NCBI RefSeq assembly: GCF_014656135.1 | Contig: NZ_BNBV01000007.1 | Location: 62,001-126,000, forward strand | Source: Streptomyces thermodiastaticus | GTDB lineage: Bacteria; Actinomycetota; Actinomycetes; Streptomycetales; Streptomycetaceae | Direction of reading: 5' to 3' | Length of the DNA stretch: 64,000 bases | Part shown: piece after piece, positions 28,188-37,050 of the stretch | Layout of the letters: the number at the start of each line of letters is the position of its first letter | Numbering within the stretch: position 1 is the first letter of the stretch | Made by a program: the position numbers and the translations under genes | The notes under the pieces: model-generated | What the model saw: the letters and a program-made list of their open reading frames with translations, nothing else | What the model was told of the DNA's origin: nothing | Databases searched by the model: none

Positions 28188-29246
28188 TCAGCACAGGCCG
28201 ACCGGGGTGGACGCCTTGCAGGTGTTGCCCTGGAAGGTGTTGCCGCTCTTGGCGTTCTCCTGGTTGACCAGGTCGGCGGGGGAGTTGTCGCGCACCGTGT
28301 TGCCGTGGACGCGGTTGCCCTCGCTGGTGGCGCCCACGAAGCTCTTGAACAGCACGATGCCGCCGGACAGCGGCGAGGTGCCGGAGTTGCCGGTGACCGT
28401 GTTGCCGGTCACCTCGGTCTTCTCCACGCCGGTCAGCACGATGCCGGAGCCCTGCAGGAAGGGCAGCCGTTCGGTCTTCGCGCAGTACTTGTTGTTCTTG
28501 GCGACCCGGTTGCCGCGCACCGTCAGATCCCCGGCCTTCGGCTTGTTCTCGTCGCCGACGACGAAGATGCCCGCGCAGTTGCCGGTCACGTCGTTGCCGG
28601 TGACGCTCACCGAGCGCAGCCGGCGCACGGTGACGCCGATCCGGTTGTTCTCCAGGCGGTTGTCGGTGATCCGGGTGCCCTTGGTGTCCGTGGCGCCCTG
28701 CTCGGCGGTGACCGTGTTGGCGAGGAACAGCCCTGCGTCACCGTTGTTCCGGGCGGTGTTCTGCCGGTACACGCTGCGGGTCGCGCGTTCCTCGGCGATG
28801 CCCCAGACCCCGTTGTCGGAGGCGGTGACGCTGCGCACGGTCAGATGGTCGGTGCCCACGGCCATCACCCCGGCGCGGGAGAAGCCGGTGACGGTCAGGT
28901 GGGAGACGGTGACGTCGCGCAGCGGGGCACCCTTGGCGCCCGCCACGCAGATCCCGTTGCCGCGCTTGCCGCACTCGTCCGCGGCCTTCTCGGCGGGCTG
29001 CAGGATCGTGCTGCTGCCCATGCCGCGCAGGGTCAGGCGCGGAGTGGTGATCTTGACGCTCTGGCGGTACCTGCCGGGCAGCACCAGGACGGTGTCGCCC
29101 GCCTTGGCGGCGTCCACCGCCTTCTGGATGGACTCGCCGGGATGCACCAGGTGGACCTTGCCGGAGGAGGTCGCGGGAGCGGCCGCGACACCGCAGCTGA
29201 CGAGCGCCGCAGCGCTCAGAAGCAGGGCGATATGGCGTTTCGTCAT
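28188..29246 (-). CDS. Exported parallel beta-helix protein (right-handed, PbH1 repeats), likely lipoprotein
   Basis: 352 residues. The signal peptide MTKRHIALLLSAAALVSC ends in a lipobox-like LVSC, so lipid anchoring at Cys18 is likely. The remainder is a right-handed parallel beta-helix: DUF1565-like GESIQKAVDAAKAGDTVLVL, then successive NNxxxxTxNxxxxN coils (TASDNGVWGI, NTARNNGDAGLFL, RLENNRIGVTV, NDVTGNCAGIFV). The fold is shared by pectate lyases, alginate epimerases and adhesins; no obvious lyase catalytic set is seen. The ATG directly abuts a near-palindrome (29247-29260). Confidence 0.8.
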   Translation of the reverse strand: MTKRHIALLLSAAALVSCGVAAAPATSSGKVHLVHPGESIQKAVDAAKAGDTVLVLPGRYRQSVKITTPRLTLRGMGSSTILQPAEKAADECGKRGNGICVAGAKGAPLRDVTVSHLTVTGFSRAGVMAVGTDHLTVRSVTASDNGVWGIAEERATRSVYRQNTARNNGDAGLFLANTVTAEQGATDTKGTRITDNRLENNRIGVTVRRLRSVSVTGNDVTGNCAGIFVVGDENKPKAGDLTVRGNRVAKNNKYCAKTERLPFLQGSGIVLTGVEKTEVTGNTVTGNSGTSPLSGGIVLFKSFVGATSEGNRVHGNTVRDNSPADLVNQENAKSGNTFQGNTCKASTPVGLC

Positions 29247-29260
29247 ATTCCGTACGGTAT
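29247..29260. promoter_or_regulatory. AT(T)CCGTACGGTAT operator-like palindrome at the beta-helix gene start
   Basis: ATTCCGTACGGTAT touches the start codon of the beta-helix gene. It matches the palindrome ATACCGCACGGTAT at 54479-54492 at 12 of 14 positions, suggesting a shared regulator or a common class of operator. Confidence 0.4.
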
Positions 29261-29491
29261 GACCCGGTTGTCCCCGGGCTGCCGGATGCGCCGTCCGGCG
29301 GCGTGTCACCGCCGCATCGGGGCCCTGCACGGCTGCGGCCCGGCGGGGCACCGCGAGCACCGCGCCGGGACACCGGCGCCCGCGGACGCCGTCACCGGGT
29401 GCCGGAGCGCACTGCGGACGACGGCGGCGCGGAGCGGGCGCCGGCCCGGGTGCCGGTGGCAGGGTGCACGATGCCCCGGGCGCGCCGGCCG

Positions 29492-29998
29492 TCAGGGCAC
29501 GCGGGGGAAGCGGGCCTGGAGGGTCCAGATCGCCGGGTTCTCGCCCAGGTCCTCGTGCAGGTCCACCAGGTCCGCGATCAGGTCGTGCAGGAAGTCGCGG
29601 GCCTCGCGGCGCAGCTCGCGGTGGGAGAAGGTCAGCGGGGGCTGTCCGGCGGGCATCCAGTCGGCCTCGATGTCCACCCAGCCGAAGCGGCGCTCGAACA
29701 GCATGCGGTCGGCGGACTCGGTGAAGTCCAGCTCGGCCCGCTGCGGGCGCGCGGCGCGCGAGCCCGCCGGGTCCCGGTCCAGCCGCTCCACGATGTCGCA
29801 CAGCGCCCACGCGAAGTCCAGCACCGGCACCCAGCCCCAGGCCGTGGCCAGCTCCCGGTCGGACTCGGTGTCGGCCAGGTAGACGTCGCCGCAGAACAGG
29901 TCGTGCCGCAGCGCGTGGACGTCCGCGCGGCGGTAGTCCGTCTGCGGCGGGTCGGGGAAGCGGGTGGAGAGGGCGTAGCCGATGTCGAGCACGCCCAC
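29492..29998 (-). CDS. Conserved hypothetical protein
   Basis: 168-residue soluble protein, Asp/Arg-rich with many Trp and Phe. Features are GYALSTRFPDPPQTDYRRAD near the N-terminus, VYLADTESDRELATAWGWVP in the middle, and a C-terminal helix pair (LRREARDFLHDLIADLVDLHEDL). No signal peptide, membrane segment or catalytic motif is recognised. The GTG at 29998 is chosen; a second in-frame GTG is two codons later. Starts of this gene and the divergent peptidase gene are only 34 bp apart, so both transcripts are probably leaderless or very short-leadered. Confidence 0.65.
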   Translation of the reverse strand: MGVLDIGYALSTRFPDPPQTDYRRADVHALRHDLFCGDVYLADTESDRELATAWGWVPVLDFAWALCDIVERLDRDPAGSRAARPQRAELDFTESADRMLFERRFGWVDIEADWMPAGQPPLTFSHRELRREARDFLHDLIADLVDLHEDLGENPAIWTLQARFPRVP

Positions 29999-30032
29999 GA
30001 TGGTGTCACGGCCGCCGCTTAGGATCGCACGC

Positions 30033-31457
30033 GTGTGCCGATCTGCCCCGGTTGTCCGGACCGCTGTCCGCCGCTGTGCCCGGCGTGCCCTGAGCGCCGT
30101 CGCGGCCACCGCCCTGCTCGCCCTGGCCGCGGTGGCCTGCGGCGGCGTGCACGGCCGGCCCGGCGGCTACGGTCTGCGCGATGCGTACTTCCCCAAGGCC
30201 GGCAACGGCGGCTACGACGTGAGCCACTACGGCCTCACCCTCGCCTACGACCCGGCCGGCGGCCGGCTCACCGGCACCGCGGTGATCACCGCCCGCGCCA
30301 CCGCCGACCTGTCCGCCTTCGACCTGGACCTGAGCGGTCTGCACGTGACCTCCGTGACGGTCGGCGGGCGGGGCGCCCGCCTCCACCGGGCCGGCCAGGA
30401 GCTGACCGTCCGGCCGCACGACGAGCTGCGCCGGGGCGACAGGTTCGAGGTGACCGTCCGCTACGCGGGCACCCCGCGGACCGTCACCGACCCCGACGGC
30501 TCCCAGGAGGGCTGGCTGCCCACCGCCGACGGCGCCCTCGCCCTCGGCGAACCGGTGGGCGCGATGGCCTGGTTCCCGGGCAACCACCATCCCTCGGACA
30601 AGGCCGCCTACGACGTCACGGTCACCGTGCCGAAAGGCCTGCAGGCCGTCTCCAACGGCCAGTTGACGAGCGAGACCAGCAGCGGGGACAGGACGACGTT
30701 CCGCTGGCGCACCGCCGAGCCGATGGCGAGCTATCTGGCCACCCTGGCCGTCGGCCACTACGAGATCAGCCGCCCGGTGCTGCCCGGCGGCCTGCCGGCG
30801 TACGTCGCCGTCGACCCCGCCGAGGCCGCGGCGAGCCGAAAAGCGCTCGCCCGGCTCCCCGAGGTCATGCGGTGGGCCGAGGACACCTTCGGCCCGTACC
30901 CGTTCGCCTCCGCCGGGGTGATCGTGGAGCGGCCCGGGGACGCCGGGTACGCCCTGGAGGCCCAGACCCGGCCGGTCTTCCCCGGCGCCCCCGAGCCGTC
31001 CACCCTGGTCCACGAACTCTCCCACCAGTGGTACGGCGACTCGGTCACCCCGAGGACCTGGCGGGACATGTGGCTCAACGAGGGGTTCGCCACCTACGCG
31101 GAGTGGCTGTGGGACGAGGACCACGGCGGCCCCACCGCCCAGCAGCGGTTCGACGCGCTGTACCGGTCGGACGACGAGGACCTGTGGGACTTTCCGCCGG
31201 GCGATCCCCCCGACGCGGCCCGCCTGGCCTCCCGGCCCGTCTACGACCGCGGCGCCATGGTGCTGCACCTGGTGCGCCGCGCCGTCGGCGACAGCGTCTT
31301 CCGCTCCCTGCTCAAGGACTGGGCGGCCGCCCACCGTCATGGCAACGCCGGCACACAGGACTTCACGGCGTTCGTGGAGCGGCGGGCGCCGGGCGCGGAC
31401 CTCGGCCCGGTCTGGCGCGACTGGCTGTACGGGGAGGGGAAACCGGCGTATCCCTGA
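30033..31457 (+). CDS. M1-family metallopeptidase, exported
   Basis: 474-residue zinc aminopeptidase-like protein of the gluzincin clan. The N-terminus is an Arg-rich signal followed by ATALLALAAVAC, possibly a lipobox, so it is exported and perhaps lipid-anchored. A beta-sandwich domain (residues 50-220, YDVSHYGLTLAYDPAGGRLTGT) precedes the catalytic domain. Zinc ligands are His327 and His331 in HELSHQWYGDSV and Glu350 in WLNEGFATY; the catalytic Glu is 328. The C-terminal ARM domain of full aminopeptidase N is missing, giving the short M1 form. The GTG at 30033 has no ribosome site, but TTAGGAT lies about 10 bases upstream. Confidence 0.88.
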   Translation: MCRSAPVVRTAVRRCARRALSAVAATALLALAAVACGGVHGRPGGYGLRDAYFPKAGNGGYDVSHYGLTLAYDPAGGRLTGTAVITARATADLSAFDLDLSGLHVTSVTVGGRGARLHRAGQELTVRPHDELRRGDRFEVTVRYAGTPRTVTDPDGSQEGWLPTADGALALGEPVGAMAWFPGNHHPSDKAAYDVTVTVPKGLQAVSNGQLTSETSSGDRTTFRWRTAEPMASYLATLAVGHYEISRPVLPGGLPAYVAVDPAEAAASRKALARLPEVMRWAEDTFGPYPFASAGVIVERPGDAGYALEAQTRPVFPGAPEPSTLVHELSHQWYGDSVTPRTWRDMWLNEGFATYAEWLWDEDHGGPTAQQRFDALYRSDDEDLWDFPPGDPPDAARLASRPVYDRGAMVLHLVRRAVGDSVFRSLLKDWAAAHRHGNAGTQDFTAFVERRAPGADLGPVWRDWLYGEGKPAYP

Positions 31458-31493
31458 GCGGTTGTGCGCGCCCCGCCGGCTTCGGCGCCCGGC

Positions 31494-32009
31494 TCACAGC
31501 AGCGGCTTGCGCAGCACCGCGCAGGGCCGGCCGCGTGCGCGGTCCCTGCGGTGGCCGATCACCTGGTAGCCGAGGGCGGTCCAGAAGGCGAGGCCGTCGG
31601 TGTTGTTCTCCAGTACGGCGAGGCGCACGGCGGTGCGTCCTGCGGCGCGGTAGCGGTCCTCGACGGCGTGCGCCAACGTCCGGCCGAAGCCTTGTCGTCG
31701 GCAGTCGGCGTGCACCAGCAGCAGACCGATCCACGGGTCCGGGTCGGCCGGGTCGGGGTGGCGGTCCAGGGTGATCGCACAACCCACCAGCCGGCGCTCA
31801 CTGCGGCCGAGCAGCACCGTGCTGCCCGGCACGGCCAGTTCGTCCGCGAGCGCGGCCGCCACCTGCTCGGAGGTGATGGCGTCGGGGTCGGGGAAGTCGC
31901 CGCTGATCGCGTGGAAGTCGCGGTTCGAGGCGTACAGCGCGGTGAGTTCGCCCAGCAGCCCGTCCGGCAGGCCGGCGTCCGGAGCGAGGGACAGGGGTTC
32001 CAGTTCCAC
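31494..32009 (-). CDS. GNAT-family N-acetyltransferase
   Basis: 171-residue acetyl-CoA-dependent acyltransferase. The acetyl-CoA loop is LLLVHADCRRQGFGRTLAHAVE (R-x-x-G-x-G/A) and the beta5-alpha4 region reads LAVLENNTDGLAFWTALGYQVIG. Substrate unknown. It is convergent with the peptidase gene and has no clear operon partner. Confidence 0.85.
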   Translation of the reverse strand: MELEPLSLAPDAGLPDGLLGELTALYASNRDFHAISGDFPDPDAITSEQVAAALADELAVPGSTVLLGRSERRLVGCAITLDRHPDPADPDPWIGLLLVHADCRRQGFGRTLAHAVEDRYRAAGRTAVRLAVLENNTDGLAFWTALGYQVIGHRRDRARGRPCAVLRKPLL

Positions 32010-32073
32010 CGGGGCACGGTAGCGCGGACGCCCGCCGCGGCGGAGGGCGTCCGCGTCACCGCACCGGCGGCTG

Positions 32074-32649
32074 TCAGACGTTGACGCCGAAGTCCTGGGC
32101 GATGCCCGCCAGGCCGGAGGCGTACCCCTGGCCCACCGCGCGGAACTTCCACTCCGCGCCGTTGCGGTACAGCTCGCCGAAGATCATGGCCGTCTCGGTG
32201 GCCGCGTCCTCCGACAGGTCGTAGCGGGCGATCTCGGTGCCGCCGGCCTGGTTGACGATGCGGATGTAGGCGTTGCGCACCTGGCCGAAGTTCTGGCCGC
32301 GGTTGTCGGCGTCGTAGATGGACACCGGGAAGACGACCCGGTCCACGTCGGCCGGCAGCGCCGCGAGGTTGACGTTGATGGCCTCGTCGTCGCCGGTGCC
32401 CTCACCGGTGCGGTTGTCGCCGGTGTGGACGATGGAGTTGTCCGGGGACTGCTTGTTGTTGAAGAAGACGAAGTAGGCGTCGGAGTACACCCTGCCCTGG
32501 GCGTTGACCGCGATGGCCGACGCGTCCAGGTCGAAGTCCGTGCCGGTGGTGGTGCGGACGTCCCAGCCGAGGCCCACGGTGACGGCGGTCAGGCCCGGAG
32601 CTTCCTTGGTGAGCGAGACGTTGCCGCCCTTGGACAGGCTTACAGCCAT
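32074..32649 (-). CDS. terD: TerD-family calcium-binding stress protein
   Basis: 191-residue cytoplasmic beta-sandwich protein of the TerD/CABP group. The two calcium-binding acidic segments are evident: [11 protein letters not shown], and [14 protein letters not shown] with [14 protein letters not shown]. Members are linked to tellurite resistance, phage and stress tolerance, and in Streptomyces to differentiation. GGGAAGGGA lies before the ATG. It is divergent from the ArfB-like gene; the 176-bp gap holds an A7 tract (about 32745-32760) that is rare in this GC-rich DNA and may be part of the promoter. Confidence 0.93.
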   Translation of the reverse strand: MAVSLSKGGNVSLTKEAPGLTAVTVGLGWDVRTTTGTDFDLDASAIAVNAQGRVYSDAYFVFFNNKQSPDNSIVHTGDNRTGEGTGDDEAINVNLAALPADVDRVVFPVSIYDADNRGQNFGQVRNAYIRIVNQAGGTEIARYDLSEDAATETAMIFGELYRNGAEWKFRAVGQGYASGLAGIAQDFGVNV

Positions 32650-32825
32650 GGTTGGGGAGTCCCTTCCCTCGTTGCGTGTGCGGACGAAGCTATCGCCATC
32701 ACAGGGAACGGCGAAGAGGGGCCGCGTGGTTCCACAGCCCTTTACTTTTTTTACCAAGGGGCGTCGAACGCCCTGCGCGGCGGAATACGCATGACGCCAC
32801 CGGCGGAACACGGGACCATGGAGTC

Positions 32826-33254
32826 ATGTCCGGTCCCTACGTCATCCGCGGTTCCGTCATCCTGCCCGAGGCCGAACTCGCCTGGCGCTTCTCGCGGTCC
32901 TCGGGGCCCGGCGGACAGCATGTGAACACCAGCGACACCCGGGTCGAGCTGAGCTTCGACCTGGCGCGCACCGAGGCGCTGCCCCCGGTGTGGAAGGAGC
33001 GTGCGCTGCGGCGGCTGGCGGACCGGCTCGCGGACGGGGTCGTCACCGTGCGCGCCGGTGAGCACCGCTCCCAGTGGCGCAACCGGGAGGCCGCCGCCCT
33101 CCGCCTGGCGGCCCTGCTCGCCGAGGCCACCTCGCCGCCGCCCCGGCCGCGCCGGCCCACCCGGATCCCGCGGGCCGTCACCGAGCGGCGGCTGCGCGCG
33201 AAGAAGCAGCGCTCGGAGATCAAACGGGGCCGCTCGCGCCGGAACTGGGACTGA
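32826..33254 (+). CDS. arfB: Alternative ribosome-rescue factor ArfB (YaeJ-like peptidyl-tRNA hydrolase)
   Basis: 142-residue release-factor-like protein. The GGQ catalytic motif is in SSGPGGQHVNTSDTRVEL (about residues 26-43); no codon-recognition domain is present. The C-terminal 30 residues (RRLRAKKQRSEIKRGRSRRNWD region) form the basic tail that enters the empty mRNA channel of stalled ribosomes. It hydrolyses peptidyl-tRNA on non-stop complexes. The ATG at 32826 gives the standard ArfB length. Confidence 0.92.
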   Translation: MSGPYVIRGSVILPEAELAWRFSRSSGPGGQHVNTSDTRVELSFDLARTEALPPVWKERALRRLADRLADGVVTVRAGEHRSQWRNREAAALRLAALLAEATSPPPRPRRPTRIPRAVTERRLRAKKQRSEIKRGRSRRNWD

Positions 33255-33274
33255 CCGGCCGGCGCACACAAGGT

Positions 33275-33859
33275 TCAGCCCAGGTGGCGGTAGCGGCCGC
33301 GGAAGTACAGCAGCGGGCCGCCGTCCGCGCTGGGCAGCCGGGCCGTCAGGACCCGGCCGATCACCAGCGTGTGGTCGCCGGCGGGCACGCGCTGCTCGGT
33401 GCGCAGCTCCAGGGTGGCCAGGGCGCCGCCCACCAGCGGGGCGCCGGTGACCTCACCGCGCACGTACGGGATGTCCTCGAAGAGCAGACGGTCGCTGACC
33501 CTGCCCCGCATCGCGAAACGGCCGGCGATGTGGCGCTGGCTCTCGGCGAGGACGGACACCGCCCACAGCGGCTGCTCGGCGAGCAGGTCGTCCATCCGTG
33601 CGCCCTCGCGCAGGCTGACCAGGGCCAGCGGCGGGTCCAGGGACACCGACACGAACGCCGTGGCCGTCATGCCCACGTCCTCGCCGCGCGGCGCCATCGG
33701 GTCGTCCGGGTCGAGCGGCGGCTCCTGTGCGGTCACCAGGACCACGCCGGCGGCCAGCCGGGACATGGCGGCGCGGAACTCGTCGTTGCTCACCCCCTCA
33801 GCATGCCCGGCGAGGGCGGCGGGGGAGGCGGAGGACGGCACGGGAGATCTGTTCAGCAC
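33275..33859 (-). CDS. Flavin reductase family protein (FMN-binding split barrel)
   Basis: 194 residues. Typical flavin-reductase core: EFRAAMSRLAAGVVLVTAQ, GMTATAFVSVSLDPPLALVSL and the C-terminal AGDHTLVIGRVLTARL. Such enzymes reduce FMN/FAD with NAD(P)H, often for a two-component monooxygenase, which is not adjacent here. An unusual acidic/proline insert (EPPLDPDDPMAPRGED) interrupts the first strands. The GTG at 33859 opens the frame; a GTG at 33793 just before NDEFRAAM could be the true start, as the first 22 residues look non-conserved. Convergent with arfB. Confidence 0.8.
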   Translation of the reverse strand: MLNRSPVPSSASPAALAGHAEGVSNDEFRAAMSRLAAGVVLVTAQEPPLDPDDPMAPRGEDVGMTATAFVSVSLDPPLALVSLREGARMDDLLAEQPLWAVSVLAESQRHIAGRFAMRGRVSDRLLFEDIPYVRGEVTGAPLVGGALATLELRTEQRVPAGDHTLVIGRVLTARLPSADGGPLLYFRGRYRHLG

Positions 33860-34163
33860 ACATCAACGCTAATGACCGGCCGTGCCGGGCCGCATCGGGC
33901 CCTGGCCCGAGGGGGGTCCTAGGACCGGCGGACCATGCGCGGCGCACCCGGGACCGCCGCTTCGCCCGTGCCCCGGCCGCAGGCGCGGGCCGGACGGACC
34001 GAAGGGCGACAGGACGCCGGCGGATCCGGCCCGGCGCGGGCGGAACCGGCGCATCCGGTGCGGCCGTCGCCCACCGGGGTGTCCGGCCGGCCGCACGCCC
34101 CTGGTGTGGCGGTGAACGCACAGGAAAAACGAAGAATCTCCCCGCAATTGTTCAACTTTGGCT

Positions 34164-34177
34164 GTGACTTGAGTCAC
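34164..34177. promoter_or_regulatory. BldD-type operator upstream of cdgB
   Basis: GTGACTTGAGTCAC, extended to TGTGACT-TG-AGTCACA with perfect 7-bp arms, lies 143 bp before cdgB. It matches the BldD half-site pattern (GTGAC/GTCAC inverted repeat). The region 33860-34319 (460 bp) has no gene; the rest is GC-rich leader. Confidence 0.75.
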
Positions 34178-34319
34178 AAGACAGGGCAATTGTTGACCCT
34201 GTGTACCGAGTGGGCTCCGCGCTGTGATTCAGTGGCGTAGACCGACGGTGCGAGCCGACGGAACGATACGCCGACGACAACCCTTTGAAGTGCTGCGAGG
34301 TTTCGGGGGGAGGGCGAGC

Positions 34320-35963
34320 ATGGAGACCGAGTCGGAACCCTATGTCCGTCTTGCGACCCTGCGACAACTGCACCAGGTCATGGCGGACATGAACACCGCG
34401 CGCAGCCTGGCGGACACGCTGCAGACCGTCGCCGACGGCGTCGTCACCGGCCTCGGCTACCAACTGGCGTGCGTCAACCTCGTCCGCCCCGACGGCGATC
34501 TCGTGGTCGCCGCGCTCGCCGGGGACCCCGCCGCCGAGGCCCTGATCACCGGCCGGGTCGGCTCCCGCACCGCCTGGGAGCGCCGGCTGAGCATGGGCGA
34601 GCACTGGGGCGACCTTGTCTTCATCCCGCACACCGAGGGCTGGGTGCTCGACGACGACGTCCCGCAGTGGCACACCGACGGACCCGAGCCGCGCTTCGAG
34701 GACGAGTGGCACCCGGCCGACCGTCTGTTCGCGCCCATGTACGCCCCCGCGTCCAACGGCTCCCCCGGGGAGCTGATCGGGGTGCTCTCCGTGGACCGCC
34801 CGCGCAACGGCCGCCGCCCCGGCGCCTGGGGCCGGGAGGCCTTGCAGGTGTACGCCTTCCAGGCGGCCATAGCGATCAGCAACGCCCGGCTGCGCGCCAA
34901 CATGCAGCGCGCCCTGATGCGGCTGGAGCGCGAGCAGCAGGCCCTGCGCGCCAGCGAGGAGAGCTTCCGCCAGGCCTTCGAGTACGCGCCCTCCGGCATG
35001 GCCATCGCCGAGATGGGCGGCGACCAGCACGGCCGGATCCTGCGCACCAACGACGCCCTGTGCCGGCTGCTGGGCCGCCCGGCCTCCGCGCTGCGCCGCT
35101 ACTCCTTCGCCGACCTGGTCCACCCCGAGGATGTGGGCACCCTGCTGCGCACCTCCGCCGCCGGCGGCCGGGCGGAGCTGCGCCTGGCCCGCCGCGACGG
35201 CAGCTACGTCTGGGTCTCCCTGCGCAGCTCCGTGGTCGCCGACGCCGCCGACGGACCCCGCTTCCTGCTCACCCACGTCGAGGACATCGAGGACCGCAAG
35301 CGCCGCGAGCTGCACCTGGCCCACCGCGCCTCCCACGACTCCCTGACCGGCCTGGCCAACTCCGCCGAGCTGCGCGCCCGGCTGTCCGCCCGGCTGTGCC
35401 GGCGGCCGCAGCACGAGCAGGGCGACGAGCCGCCCCTTGCGGACGCCGCCTACGGGCACCCCGCCCTCGACGCCGCCGACCCCGGCTTCGGCTTCGGCGT
35501 GTCCCCGCAGGAGTGCGACCACCATGTGCACGCCGTCGCCCCGCAGGACGACCGGGACGACGGCACCAAGGGGCTCGCGGTCCTCTTCTGCGACCTCGAC
35601 GGCTTCAAGTCGATCAACGACCGGTTCGGGCACAACGCGGGCGACGCCGTGCTCATCGAGGTCGCCCGGCGGCTGAGCAACGGCGTGCGCGAGGGCGACA
35701 CCGTGGCCCGGCTCGGCGGCGACGAGTTCGTGATACTCGCCGACGGCCTCGGCCGGGCCGACGCCCAGGACCTCGCCGTCCGGCTGCGCAACGAGATCAT
35801 CCAGCCGATCCGCGCCGAGGGCCGCGCCGTCAGGGTCGGCGCCAGCTTCGGCATCGGCTGGGCGCACTGCGGGATGACGGCGGACGAGGTGCTCAAGTCC
35901 GCCGACGAACGGATGTACATCGAGAAACGATCTCGTCCCAAACAGCACCGCCGTGCCGGCTGA
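34320..35963 (+). CDS. cdgB: Diguanylate cyclase CdgB (GAF-PAS-GGDEF)
   Basis: 547-residue cytoplasmic c-di-GMP synthase. Domain order: GAF (residues about 20-195), a coiled linker (RANMQRALMRLEREQQALRA), PAS/PAC (about 215-335), and GGDEF (about 340-545). The active site GGDEF is residues 466-470 and is intact, and the product-inhibition I-site RxxD (REGD, 457-460) is exactly five residues upstream. An insert of about 60 residues (His/Asp/Pro-rich) separates the first helix of the GGDEF domain from LAVLFCDLDGFKSIND. In S. coelicolor CdgB affects development and pigment formation and is a BldD target; the palindrome upstream fits that. Confidence 0.93.
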   Translation: METESEPYVRLATLRQLHQVMADMNTARSLADTLQTVADGVVTGLGYQLACVNLVRPDGDLVVAALAGDPAAEALITGRVGSRTAWERRLSMGEHWGDLVFIPHTEGWVLDDDVPQWHTDGPEPRFEDEWHPADRLFAPMYAPASNGSPGELIGVLSVDRPRNGRRPGAWGREALQVYAFQAAIAISNARLRANMQRALMRLEREQQALRASEESFRQAFEYAPSGMAIAEMGGDQHGRILRTNDALCRLLGRPASALRRYSFADLVHPEDVGTLLRTSAAGGRAELRLARRDGSYVWVSLRSSVVADAADGPRFLLTHVEDIEDRKRRELHLAHRASHDSLTGLANSAELRARLSARLCRRPQHEQGDEPPLADAAYGHPALDAADPGFGFGVSPQECDHHVHAVAPQDDRDDGTKGLAVLFCDLDGFKSINDRFGHNAGDAVLIEVARRLSNGVREGDTVARLGGDEFVILADGLGRADAQDLAVRLRNEIIQPIRAEGRAVRVGASFGIGWAHCGMTADEVLKSADERMYIEKRSRPKQHRRAG

Positions 35964-36102
35964 ACCGCAGGTCACAGCGGTGCGGGCCCCCGCGGCACCG
36001 TTCGGGGAACATCAGAGCGGGTAGGCTCGTCGAATCCGACGACGTTCCCACGACGTACCGCACACCGACCCGCACACTGCACCTGTTTGAGGAGACCTAG
36101 GG

Positions 36103-37017
36103 ATGACGCCCGGCAACAACGGCGCGAGCACGCCCGAGGACGACGACCCGTTCGGCTATCTCTACGCCGACGGTCAGGCCAACGGAGCGCAGCCGCCCTC
36201 GGGGGGCTACGGCTACCCGCACTCGGTCAACCGGGTCCGCACGGTCGGTCAGCGTCAGTACGGCCAGGTCCCGCAGCAGCCGCAGGCCGCCTACGGCCGG
36301 CCGAACGCCCACTACGCCGCCCCCGAGACCCTGCCGGGCGGCGCCCAGGCCAGGCGGCAGGGCGCACCGGCCGCCCCGGGCGGCGGGCGCGGCCGCGGGC
36401 CGAACACCAAGGGCCTGCTCATCGGCGCCGTCGCCGTGGTCGCCGCGGTCGTCGCCGGCATCGGGGTGGCCATGCTCGGCGACGGGTCCGGCAGCACCGA
36501 CGACAACGCGGGCGGCGCCCCCACCCCGACGGTCAGCGAGACCACCCAGCCCAGCCCCTCGCCGACCAGCAGCGTGGCCGCCGACGGGGAGCTGCCGAAG
36601 ATCGACGCCAAGGCGCTGCTGCTGGGCGGCGGCGCCACCGTCGCCAACACCGTCAAGGGCGCCCAGGCCGACGGCGGCGTGTACGTGAGCAACTTCAACC
36701 ACGTCGGCGCCTCGGTGACCTGGACCGTCGACGGCATCCCGGAGGACGGCAAGTACACCCTGTTCGTCGGCTACGGCGTCCCCGGCAAGGACGGCACCGC
36801 CACCCTCACGGTCAACGGCACGACCTCCAGCACCCCGGTGAAGCTGAAGAACTGGGCGGGCGCCCCGGAGGGCGACTACGAGAAGGGCTGGACGAAGACC
36901 TACAACTACGTCCAGCTCACCAAGGGCACCAACACCATCAAGATCTCCTGCGAGCAGGGCAACCAGTGCGACGCCAACCTGGACCAGCTGTGGCTGGAGA
37001 AGGGGTGGGTCAAGTAG
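36103..37017 (+). CDS. Membrane-anchored protein with C-terminal carbohydrate-binding module (CBM35-like)
   Basis: 304 residues. A cytoplasmic Gly/Gln/Tyr/Pro-rich disordered segment (1-105) is followed by one transmembrane helix (GLLIGAVAVVAAVVAGIGVAML, about 107-128), a Thr/Ser/Pro linker, and a beta-sandwich module from about residue 165. The last has ASVTWTVDGIPEDGKYTLFVGYG and CDANLDQLWLEKG, as in CBM35/CBM6-type domains. It probably binds cell-wall or environmental polysaccharide outside the membrane. GAGGAGA precedes the ATG. It follows cdgB after 139 bp on the same strand. Confidence 0.85.
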   Translation: MTPGNNGASTPEDDDPFGYLYADGQANGAQPPSGGYGYPHSVNRVRTVGQRQYGQVPQQPQAAYGRPNAHYAAPETLPGGAQARRQGAPAAPGGGRGRGPNTKGLLIGAVAVVAAVVAGIGVAMLGDGSGSTDDNAGGAPTPTVSETTQPSPSPTSSVAADGELPKIDAKALLLGGGATVANTVKGAQADGGVYVSNFNHVGASVTWTVDGIPEDGKYTLFVGYGVPGKDGTATLTVNGTTSSTPVKLKNWAGAPEGDYEKGWTKTYNYVQLTKGTNTIKISCEQGNQCDANLDQLWLEKGWVK

Positions 37018-37050
37018 CGCCCGCGGGCCAGGACACGCTCCGGGCCGGTC

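Noticed and set aside
33905..34150. Short reading frames on both strands before cdgB
   Set aside because: Overlapping frames on both strands with Pro/Arg/Gly-rich composition and no ribosome sites; the region is promoter DNA with the BldD-type site.
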